From the NCBI GenBank assembly GCA_947176045.1, contig CAMWPF010000017.1, positions 1 to 13,680 of the forward strand: a DNA stretch of 13,680 bases, written 5' to 3'. A model generated the notes under the pieces. It was not told where the DNA came from and did not search any database. It worked only from the letters and a program-made list of their open reading frames with translations. The number at the start of each line of letters is the position of its first letter. The stretch's first letter is position 1. The DNA is from an uncultured Treponema sp. GTDB lineage: Bacteria > Spirochaetota > Spirochaetia > Treponematales > Treponemataceae. This document shows positions 6,706 through 13,062 of the stretch, one piece after another. A program made the position numbers and the translations under genes.

Positions 6706-7125
6706 ATGAATTATGCTGAAATAATAGTAGAGCGGTATAGAAAATCAGCAGAACTGGGAAATGCCGATGCACAGTACTCTCTTGGTGTTTGTTATGCAAG
6801 GGGTGAGGGTGTGGAGCGGGACTGCATTGAGGCAGTGAAGTGGTATAGAAAATCAGCAGAACAGGGAAATACCAAGGCACAGTACAATCTTGGTGTTTGT
6901 TATGCACTGGGTAAAGGTGTGGTTCAAAATTACGTTAAGGCGGCAAAATGGTATAAAGAATCCGCAAGTCAGGGATATGTGCAGTCTCAATACATTCTTG
7001 GTTTTTGCTATGCAAGAGGTGAAGGTGTGAAAAAAGACTTTGATGAGGCTAAGAAGTGGTGGACGAAAGCAGCTGAGCAGGGACATGAAGATGCAAGAAA
7101 TATGCTTGAAAAATTCATTATATAG
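6706..7125 (+). CDS. Sel1-like repeat protein
   Basis: A 139-residue protein made almost wholly of Sel1-type (TPR-like) repeats of 36 residues: RYRKSAELGNADAQYSLGVC, WYRKSAEQGNTKAQYNLGVC, WYKESASQGYVQSQYILGFC and WWTKAAEQGHEDARNMLE. Such solenoids mediate protein-protein contacts. No signal peptide is seen, so a cytoplasmic location is expected. The ATG at 6706 is preferred because GGAGAG (6693-6698) lies 7 nt before it and the repeat begins right after; in-frame ATGs at 6691 and 6652 and a TTG at 6610 are upstream, the last overlapping the DUF4469 remnant. The first two repeats are nearly identical at DNA level with a 108-nt period, a sign of recent duplication. Partner unknown. Confidence 0.8.
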   Translation: MNYAEIIVERYRKSAELGNADAQYSLGVCYARGEGVERDCIEAVKWYRKSAEQGNTKAQYNLGVCYALGKGVVQNYVKAAKWYKESASQGYVQSQYILGFCYARGEGVKKDFDEAKKWWTKAAEQGHEDARNMLEKFII

Positions 7126-7165
7126 CAAAAAAATATCATTTTTTTTTCAAAATGTCGCCTTTTTG

Positions 7166-7198
7166 TTGACATCCGGCGCCGTCCGCGCATGGTATAGT
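7166..7198 (+). promoter_or_regulatory. Possible promoter with unusually long spacer
   Basis: A perfect TTGACA (7166-7171) follows an A/T-rich stretch that includes A7 and T9 runs, and TATAGT lies at 7193-7198. The spacer would be 21 nt, longer than normal, so either one box is fortuitous or an activator is needed. It lies just after the Sel1 gene and would drive the short leader peptide at 7279 and the ankyrin gene. Confidence 0.3.
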
Positions 7199-7278
7199 GT
7201 GCGCGGAAATTCTTCGCGCCGCAGATGGCGGAAGTCCGGCTGGACGGCGCGCGGAATTGTTCCAAGGGAGGGCCGGGT

Positions 7279-7335
7279 ATGAAAATCGAAATGGGGGAAT
7301 CTTTAATCCGAAGCTATTTCAAGGATGTCATTTGA
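7279..7335 (+). CDS. Short conserved leader peptide or gene-start relic (MKIEMGES...)
   Basis: An 18-codon frame encoding MKIEMGESLIRSYFKDVI, then TGA. It has a very good ribosome-binding site (AAGGGAGG, 7264-7271, 7 nt spacing), so it is probably translated. A decayed copy of the same start is at 12906-13015. I recall MKIEMGES as the start of many larger Treponema proteins, so this is likely the preserved beginning of a gene whose rest was lost or replaced. Its stop lies 2 nt before the ATG of the next small frame. Confidence 0.5.
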   Translation: MKIEMGESLIRSYFKDVI

Positions 7336-7337
7336 GG

Positions 7338-7448
7338 ATGAGGCTGTTTTCAAATTTATCCGCTGAGCAAGGAATTGTATTGGCTTTTACAGCAGCGGGA
7401 AGCGTTGTGATGGCGCTCGGTATCATTGCAGCGCTTCTTTACAACTGA
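7338..7448 (+). CDS. Small single-span membrane peptide, hypothetical
   Basis: A 36-codon frame, MRLFSNLSAEQGIV followed by a hydrophobic stretch (about residues 14-34, LAFTAAGSVVMALGIIAALL) and ending YN. It starts 2 nt after the stop of the MKIEMGES leader peptide, so re-initiation could translate it; its own ribosome-binding site is poor. Small toxic or regulatory membrane peptides look like this, but no family is recognised. It could also be noncoding. Confidence 0.35.
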   Translation: MRLFSNLSAEQGIVLAFTAAGSVVMALGIIAALLYN

Positions 7449-7490
7449 AACCGAATGACGCTGGAGTCCGGCCGGCAAGGAGTTTATACA

Positions 7491-8567
7491 ATGCAGGAGC
7501 AGAAAGCCATGGAAAATGCAGATCTCAAAAATGGAGCCGTTCCGAAAGAATCATGTACGCAGAGCGTGGACATAGACGGGCGGGAGTATGTCTATTTTAT
7601 GGCGGACAATTTTGCCGATGTCGTCAAGAGGCTGGAAGAGATGGGGTGCCGAGCTCCTAGACCTCAGGATTGGCGGTGGAATCCTGATTTGCATCAGAAT
7701 GTGCGCGACAAGATGGCGGAGCTTGGCATGCGGTATTCGCTGACGATGAGCCATGACGCTTCTGTCTTGAATTCATATGTGCCGAATTCGGCTCCACACA
7801 TTGTATTTCTTTCCGAGCTGCGCAAGTGGCAGCAAGAGGCGCAAGAACTGCTCAACGTTTCTTTAAATATAAATATTCCCAATATGCCGCCGCTGCTGTA
7901 TGCCTGTGCGGTCGGCTCTGTTTCCGCCGTCCGCCTCCTCTTGGAGCACAACGTTGATGTCAATGCCCGGGGTGAGAACGGCTGGACGGCCCTTATGTTT
8001 GCGTCCGCAAGGAACCGGCCGGAAATCGTGCGGCTTCTGCTTCAGAACGGAGCGGATATATCGCTGCGGGCGAACAACGGATATAATGCGGTGCTGTACG
8101 CCATCTTGTCGGAAGCAAAGAAAGCGGTGAAGGTGCTTGAAGGAGCCGGAGCGGAGCCTGTGCCGTTTCCTTTGCTTCCTGCTGTCGATAAGAGAAAGGT
8201 TCCGTTCAACGAGAAGCTGGCATACTATGTCTTGAACAATATAGGATATATGTGTGGCAAAAAGAAAAATTTTGCATGGATTTACAAGCGGGCCGGCATA
8301 AGCCGGCAGCTGTTCTCGAAAATCTGGAGTTCGAAGGATCCTGCCTACCGGCCGAAGAAGCATATTGTGCTCCAGCTTGCCATCGGCTTGCAGCTGACGA
8401 TTGCCCAGACGGAGGACTTGCTGGAGAGCGCCGGGTATTTCCTTCTGTCTGACGACGCGTTTGACTCCATCGTCGCAGGCTTCATATCACGGCTGGATTA
8501 TGACATCCACAAGATTGACGGCAAGCTTTTTGAGGAGACGGGAAGGACGCTGAGTTCGTACGAGTAG
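7491..8567 (+). CDS. Ankyrin-repeat protein with C-terminal helix-turn-helix-like module
   Basis: A 358-residue protein. Residues 1-130 are an uncharacterised domain (VDIDGREYVYFMADNFADVV, then WRWNPDLHQNVRDKMAELGM). Residues about 133-222 carry two to three ankyrin repeats (PPLLYACAVGSVSAVRLLLE, NGWTALMFASARNRPEIVRL, NGADISLRANNGYNAVLYAI). Residues 256-317 (NFAWIYKRAGISRQLFSKIW, RPKKHIVLQLAIGLQLTIAQ, TEDLLESAGYFLLS) resemble a C-terminal XRE/lambda-like module that I recall on diverse bacterial signalling and effector proteins, followed by the usual tail (FDSIVAGFI...YDIHKIDGKLFEETGRTL). The start at 7491 has AAGGAG 8 nt upstream; an in-frame ATG at 7455 lacks one. No signal peptide, so cytoplasmic. 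Function unknown; a regulator or conflict-system component is inference. Confidence 0.8.
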   Translation: MQEQKAMENADLKNGAVPKESCTQSVDIDGREYVYFMADNFADVVKRLEEMGCRAPRPQDWRWNPDLHQNVRDKMAELGMRYSLTMSHDASVLNSYVPNSAPHIVFLSELRKWQQEAQELLNVSLNINIPNMPPLLYACAVGSVSAVRLLLEHNVDVNARGENGWTALMFASARNRPEIVRLLLQNGADISLRANNGYNAVLYAILSEAKKAVKVLEGAGAEPVPFPLLPAVDKRKVPFNEKLAYYVLNNIGYMCGKKKNFAWIYKRAGISRQLFSKIWSSKDPAYRPKKHIVLQLAIGLQLTIAQTEDLLESAGYFLLSDDAFDSIVAGFISRLDYDIHKIDGKLFEETGRTLSSYE

Positions 8568-8619
8568 GGCGGACTTTGGAGAAGCATATGCTGGCAAGGC
8601 AGACATGCTTTTGAAACAT

Positions 8620-8637
8620 ATCGTCGTGCGGACGTAA
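8620..8637 (+). repeat. Short second remnant of the DUF4469 gene tail
   Basis: ATCGTCGTGCGGACG followed by TAA reads IVVRT-stop. Fourteen bases (TCGTCGTGCGGACG) are identical to 5437-5450 in the HU/DUF4469 gene, and 14 (ATCGTCGTGCGGAC) to the remnant at 6522. It lies between the ankyrin gene and the first lipoprotein, just before the lipoprotein's ribosome-binding site. Alone the match could be chance; the matching position behind accessory genes makes common origin likelier. Confidence 0.5.
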
Positions 8638-8655
8638 AGCGCAAAGGGGCATAAC

Positions 8656-9846
8656 ATGATGAAGCTGAATGCAAGGAAAATCGGCATGGCGCTGTGCGCG
8701 GCGACCGCGCTGACGTTTGTCTTGGCGACGGGGTGCAAAGGTACGGTTTCTGCCGAAATTGGATTTGATGGTGATGAGGATGCCGGAGGCGGCAGCCCGT
8801 CCGGCTCATCCGATACAATCGACGGAATCGAATACAAAAGCGACACGAACGGGACGCTCACAATCAGAAACAACACGGCCAAGGACATGGTGCTGTTCGA
8901 GGGCGAGACGCCGGCAAAAGACACCATTCTCGGCGGCGTGCGTGCGCAAAGCTCGCGGGCGTTCGACGTGTCAGGCAAAGGCGACTTTTCCGTTGGCGGC
9001 TGGATGATCATAAAAGGCATGGCGGCGAGCGAATGGTCGGCGAACAAAGAAAACCTCGCCAAGGCAAAAGTGGAGTATTCGACGATGGCGACGTACCACG
9101 CGGGCGAATACTACGAGGCTGTTATAAATCCGTCATATACGGGCGATTATTGCATCAAAGTGAGCAACAACGGAAAGATCGGCATAGAGCTGCACAAAGA
9201 CAGTTTCAACGGCGAAAAGATTGCATATTTGTCTCCGTACAAGAGCAACCAATACATTTACTTTGACGACAACAAGTCAATCAGGCTGTATCCTGTCTAT
9301 GTGTACTACAGCACCAGGAATCACACTGTGTCAACATTGAGCGGTGATTTCTTTGAATCAAGAACAGTCGTGCCTGCTTCTGCTACGGAATCATATATGC
9401 AGACATACAGTTTTCCTGCTGATGAGAATACGACGTGGAATCAAATCCTGGAAACCATTTCGTTTCCAACAGCGTACATTACGGTCTCAAACAGCGTTGA
9501 GGAGGGTGCGTATTTTAAGATTGGCTCGGCACAGTTAGTCGCTCAGAACGGACAGGATGCCGTGGGCGGCGTTCCCGTGACATTTGAAGTCGAATCGACA
9601 AAGGTGGGAGAAGAAAAACAAATTGCGCTGGCGCTTTATAACGGGAAAGTGTCAGTTCCGATCCTCACTGCCGACGGCGAAATTCCTACTATCAAAAATG
9701 GCTATGACTACAGCGTTTCGCTCACAAAAGTCGTGCCAGGAACCAGCACGACCGTCCTTTCAGACCCGGCCAGCTACAAGGCAACTATTTCTGCCGGAAC
9801 GCCGCGCGACATCAAGTCTGAAATAGAGATGCTGCCGCAGCAGTAA
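8656..9846 (+). CDS. Surface lipoprotein, unknown function
   Basis: A 396-residue protein with a lipoprotein signal peptide: basic residues at 3-8, hydrophobic core, and a lipobox ending LATGC with lipidated Cys27. A Gly/Asp-rich linker follows, then a beta-rich region (GTLTIRNNTAKDMVLFEG, then AQSSRAFDVSGKGDFSVGG) that resembles parts of the next gene's product, and a further beta-rich C-terminal half (PVTFEVESTKVGEEKQIALA). No enzymatic motif is seen. The start is fixed by AAGGGG (8644-8649) 6 nt upstream. It is followed 86 nt later by a second lipoprotein gene, so the two may be co-expressed. Location on the outer or inner membrane cannot be told. Spirochaete surface antigens often look like this. 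Confidence 0.75.
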   Translation: MMKLNARKIGMALCAATALTFVLATGCKGTVSAEIGFDGDEDAGGGSPSGSSDTIDGIEYKSDTNGTLTIRNNTAKDMVLFEGETPAKDTILGGVRAQSSRAFDVSGKGDFSVGGWMIIKGMAASEWSANKENLAKAKVEYSTMATYHAGEYYEAVINPSYTGDYCIKVSNNGKIGIELHKDSFNGEKIAYLSPYKSNQYIYFDDNKSIRLYPVYVYYSTRNHTVSTLSGDFFESRTVVPASATESYMQTYSFPADENTTWNQILETISFPTAYITVSNSVEEGAYFKIGSAQLVAQNGQDAVGGVPVTFEVESTKVGEEKQIALALYNGKVSVPILTADGEIPTIKNGYDYSVSLTKVVPGTSTTVLSDPASYKATISAGTPRDIKSEIEMLPQQ

Positions 9847-9871
9847 GCGGCGGGATTTTTGCTTTTCGCAG

Positions 9872-9902
9872 TGCGCCGTCCGCAAAAGCAGCGGGCGGCG
9901 CA
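9872..9902 (+). terminator. Strong hairpin between the two lipoprotein genes
   Basis: GCGCCGTCCGC (9873-9883) and GCGGGCGGCGC (9891-9901) pair over 11 bp with one G-T wobble, plus an outer T-A pair, around the loop AAAAGCA. No T run follows, so it may be a weak or factor-dependent terminator, an RNA-stability element, or a control site for the next gene, whose ribosome-binding site AAGGAAG lies about 20 nt further on. Confidence 0.45.
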
Positions 9903-9932
9903 TATCTATCTGCACGTCCAAGGAAGTCGAAC

Positions 9933-12704
9933 ATGAAGCGAACCGTGATATTGTTATTCGGATGCATTTTCGCGCTGGGAATTTTTTCGTGCAAAACTTC
10001 TATAGAAGAATCCCCGGCGGATGATGAGGACGTATGCATCCTTGTCAACGGTTCGGAGGTGACGGCTTCCTTGGAGGCGGGACAGCAGTACATCCTCCGC
10101 CTGAGCAACGGCGTCTCAGCGGCTTGGGCGGTCGATGATGCATCTGTGGCGGCGCTTTCTGCCGCGTCGGGCGTTTCCGTGAACCTCACTGCACAGGCGG
10201 CGGGCAGCGTGACCGTTGCGGCGACGGCGAACGGCACGGCGTATACGTGCGCGTTGCAGATAACAGAAAGCGGCGGCGGGCAGAACGGCGGCGGAAGCAA
10301 CGCGCCGAACGTTTCTTTTATCAATCTGTCGGCGTACAAAGTCATCGTGTGCCGCGACGGGCTGGGCGCGGAAATTGCGACGGTTGAAGCGGGCGGCACA
10401 AAATCAGTGTACGTCTCTCCCGGCACGAACGAAATCACGTTCCACTTCCGCTATTCGTATTGCATCATTGCCGATGACGACAGCGGCATGGTCTGGCTGG
10501 ACGTAGCGGACAACGGCGCGTACACGTACCCGGTCGATTCCGCCGACGTTGCGGCGGGAGCGGTGCAGATACGCATTCCCTCGCCGAAAAATCCGCAGTT
10601 CGGCGCCGCCTACCTCAAGGTCGAAAACCAATGGAACGCGCCTATCTCGCTGTACAACGGAAACACCCAGCAGAAGCTGTACAATAAGGAGAAATACTAT
10701 ATTCAGCCGGGGCATTCGGGCGTGTACAGCATACAGCCGGACGCGCTGTTTGAAGGCTTCAAGCTGGGCGCGTCGCCTGCCTCCGCGACCGCCGTTGCGC
10801 CGTTCTATGCGGAAAGCGGCGTCGTGTACAAATGCGAATTTGACGGAAGCGGAACGGCGGCAGTCGCTACCGAATCTGTTCGCCAGCGGGAACTGTACAC
10901 GGTAACATTTGAGGCGGACGGCGGAACAGAAATTTCGCCGCTGGAAACAAGCCTTTTGAACGAGCCTGCAATGCCTGCGCCGGAGAAGCAGGGCTACCAG
11001 TTTGCCGGGTGGTATGTAGACGGCGAATGCCGGCAGCCGGTCGAATATCCATACTCGGTGAATGCGGACATCACGCTGTACGCCAAATGGATTGAAAGCG
11101 GCGACACCGCATATACTGTGAAGCACTATCAGCAGAGCGCCGACTTTGAATCCTATACGCTGGCAAAAACCGAGCCGCGGACAGGAACGACCGGCGCGCT
11201 GACCGCTGCCGCCGCACTGTCATACAAAGGCTTCACCGCAAAACCGTTCGAGCAAAAGCCCATCGCCGCCGACGGAACGACTGTCGTTGAGATTTATTAT
11301 GCCAGAAGCGAATACACCGTAAATCACTATCAGCAGAACACCGACTGCCAGACATACACGCTGATAAGGACAGAATTGCTGACAGGAACGCTGGACGCGC
11401 CGACCGCTGCCAAAGCTGGTGTATATGAAGGCTTTACCGCAAGACCGTTCGGGCAGAAAACCATCGCCGAAAACGGAACGACTGTCATCGACATTTATTA
11501 TGATAGGAATGCGTATACATATACCGTAAATCACTATCAGCAGAACACCGACTGCCAGACATACACGTTAGCAAAAACAGAAACATTGACGGGAATGATG
11601 GGTACAATGACTGCTGCGAAGATATGTGCATACAAAGGTTTTACTGCAAAATCATTTGAACAGAAGCTTATTCCCACAGATAGCAATATAGTTATCGACA
11701 TTTATTATAGCAGGAATACATATACTGTACTATTTAATTCAAATAACGAAACGGAAAATACAACAACGCAAGTTTTTTATTACGGCGTACCACAAAAACT
11801 GAATGAGAATATATTTTCATATTTCAGATATACATTTATCGGTTGGGCACTGTCTGAATCAAGCGACATAGTATATGCTGATCAAGCCGAATTCTGTGGA
11901 GAATATACATCCGATGTAACGCTATATGCAAAGTGGTTCTATGGTATAATTGCCACTGCTGATACTGTTGGAAGCATAGATTTGACAGGTATTACAGGCG
12001 AGTATACAATCAAAGTGGTAGGAGATATATCGCAAGGCACACTTACAACGCTTGCGGGCAAGATGAAATACAAAAAAAATCTTCTTATCAATCTTGACTT
12101 GTCGGAAGCGGTACTTGAAACAATAGATTCTAGCTCTTTAGGAATATTTTACGCTTGTCCGTTATATTCAATTGTCCTGCCGGAAACGCTGAAAACTGTC
12201 GGACGTTATGCTCTTTCGCATTGCGATAACCTTAAATCGGTAGAGATTACCGGGGTGGAAACAATTGGAGAATGGGCGTTTTACAATTGCGATAACCTTG
12301 AATCAGTGAAAATCGACGGAGCGGAAACTGTTGGAGACTGTGCATTTTATGATTGTGGTAATTTGAAGACTGTCGTGTTAAAAAACATCACGACGATAGG
12401 CTCTTCTGTCTTTAAGAGTTGTAAAAGTCTTTCTTCAATCATAATTGATGCGGAAACAATAGGCTATTATGCTTTTCAAAACTGCACCTCTTTGACATCT
12501 GTGATTATCGGGAAGAATGTGAGGTCAATCGGTAGCAGTTCTAGCATGCCCTGTTTTGCAGGATGTACGGCACTTGCATCGGTACAGTTTGAAGATACAG
12601 AAAATTGGTATGATTCTTCAGGTCAGCTGCTGGACGTAACAGACGCTCAGGAGAATGCGCGGCGGCTGAAGGACGACTCTGCAAAGCCATGGGTGAAGAA
12701 ATAA
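9933..12704 (+). CDS. BspA-like leucine-rich-repeat lipoprotein with InlB-type and MucBP-like repeats
   Basis: A 923-residue surface lipoprotein (lipobox FSC, Cys20). In order: a Big-like domain (about 33-112); two related beta modules (125-180, 224-275); an InlB B-type repeat (322-387, ending FAGWYVDGE..ITLYAKW); three MucBP-like repeats of about 68 residues (393-458, 460-526, 529-595; HYQQNTDCQTYTL..GFTA..IDIYY); a second InlB-type repeat (597-669, ending VTLYAKW); a linker (670-735) of the sort seen before LRRs in Treponema BspA proteins; and BspA-type LRRs (736-888, AFYNCDNLESVKI). Such proteins bind host or bacterial surfaces. The ribosome-binding site AAGGAAG lies upstream. The gene is a composition mosaic: G+C-rich up to about 11567, then A+T-rich, switching at the end of a 45-nt exact repeat. 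Host attachment is inference. Confidence 0.9.
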   Translation: MKRTVILLFGCIFALGIFSCKTSIEESPADDEDVCILVNGSEVTASLEAGQQYILRLSNGVSAAWAVDDASVAALSAASGVSVNLTAQAAGSVTVAATANGTAYTCALQITESGGGQNGGGSNAPNVSFINLSAYKVIVCRDGLGAEIATVEAGGTKSVYVSPGTNEITFHFRYSYCIIADDDSGMVWLDVADNGAYTYPVDSADVAAGAVQIRIPSPKNPQFGAAYLKVENQWNAPISLYNGNTQQKLYNKEKYYIQPGHSGVYSIQPDALFEGFKLGASPASATAVAPFYAESGVVYKCEFDGSGTAAVATESVRQRELYTVTFEADGGTEISPLETSLLNEPAMPAPEKQGYQFAGWYVDGECRQPVEYPYSVNADITLYAKWIESGDTAYTVKHYQQSADFESYTLAKTEPRTGTTGALTAAAALSYKGFTAKPFEQKPIAADGTTVVEIYYARSEYTVNHYQQNTDCQTYTLIRTELLTGTLDAPTAAKAGVYEGFTARPFGQKTIAENGTTVIDIYYDRNAYTYTVNHYQQNTDCQTYTLAKTETLTGMMGTMTAAKICAYKGFTAKSFEQKLIPTDSNIVIDIYYSRNTYTVLFNSNNETENTTTQVFYYGVPQKLNENIFSYFRYTFIGWALSESSDIVYADQAEFCGEYTSDVTLYAKWFYGIIATADTVGSIDLTGITGEYTIKVVGDISQGTLTTLAGKMKYKKNLLINLDLSEAVLETIDSSSLGIFYACPLYSIVLPETLKTVGRYALSHCDNLKSVEITGVETIGEWAFYNCDNLESVKIDGAETVGDCAFYDCGNLKTVVLKNITTIGSSVFKSCKSLSSIIIDAETIGYYAFQNCTSLTSVIIGKNVRSIGSSSSMPCFAGCTALASVQFEDTENWYDSSGQLLDVTDAQENARRLKDDSAKPWVKK
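11316..11567 (+). repeat. 45-nt exact direct repeat within the BspA-like gene
   Basis: Bases 11316-11360 and 11523-11567 are identical; they encode TVNHYQQNTDCQTYT at the start of MucBP-like repeats two and three. The distance is 207 nt, one protein repeat. The first repeat (from about 11109) is related but diverged. Identity stops abruptly at 11567, where base composition changes. Confidence 0.85.
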
Positions 12705-12724
12705 ATTTTTTATAGGGGGTTGCA

Positions 12725-12823
12725 ATGAGTAGGCATTGTTTTAATTTTGAAGGTGGAGAATATTTGACAACTACGGGAGCCAGTTGGTTTGTGTCGTATA
12801 AATATTATAGAATTACGAGCTAA
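12725..12823 (+). CDS. Short hypothetical ORF (32 residues)
   Basis: The frame encodes MSRHCFNFEGGEYL...YKYYRITS and has a fair ribosome-binding site (AGGGGG, 5 nt before the ATG). No family is recognised and there is no signal peptide or membrane span. It may be the truncated start of a lost gene, in keeping with the relic that follows, or noncoding. Confidence 0.3.
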   Translation: MSRHCFNFEGGEYLTTTGASWFVSYKYYRITS

Positions 12824-13062
12824 TGAAATAAAGCAAATGGCTAGAAGTATACTGTCAAAAATATCATAATAACTTCTTGCTTTGTAAATCACGGGCTTGA
12901 TTTTAATGCGTAAAATAAAAATTGAAATGAGAGAATTCTTGTTTCGCGGTTATTGCAAGAATGTCATAAGGATGACTTGATTACGTAGTCGAACTGGAAA
13001 GTTTCCGAAAACTAGAAGGCAGACATTCTGATTCGATCCACATATAAAAACAGGAGGTTTAA
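12824..13062 (+). other. A+T-rich intergenic stretch with gene relic
   Basis: No intact gene is seen. The first 80 bases hold only a long-range AAAGCAA/TTGCTTT inverted repeat, which may be chance. The second half holds the decayed MKIEMGES-type start (12906-13015), and the last bases hold the AGGAGG ribosome-binding site (13052-13057) of the HNH gene. Confidence 0.5.
12906..13015 (+). pseudogene. Decayed copy of the MKIEMGES-type gene start
   Basis: The frame from 12906 reads MRKIKIEMREFLFRGYCKNV... and matches the peptide at 7279 (KIEM-E-L-R-Y-K-VI pattern). After a stop and frameshift, 12989-13015 reads SNWKVSEN-stop, which agrees with my memory of the TNWKVS stretch following this start in larger Treponema proteins. 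At least one frameshift and two stops show that it is dead. It lies about 50 nt before the HNH gene. Confidence 0.55.

Noticed and set aside
4474..7181. Palindrome CGGCGCCG in the spacers of both TTGACA promoters (4474-4481 and 7174-7181) as a shared operator
   Set aside because: An 8-base GC palindrome is common in this composition and its distance from the -35 box differs (5 versus 2 nt).
12761..12802. TTGACA and TATAAA near 12761-12802 as a promoter
   Set aside because: The two boxes are about 27 nt apart, far outside the normal range, and lie within a short ORF in very A+T-rich DNA.
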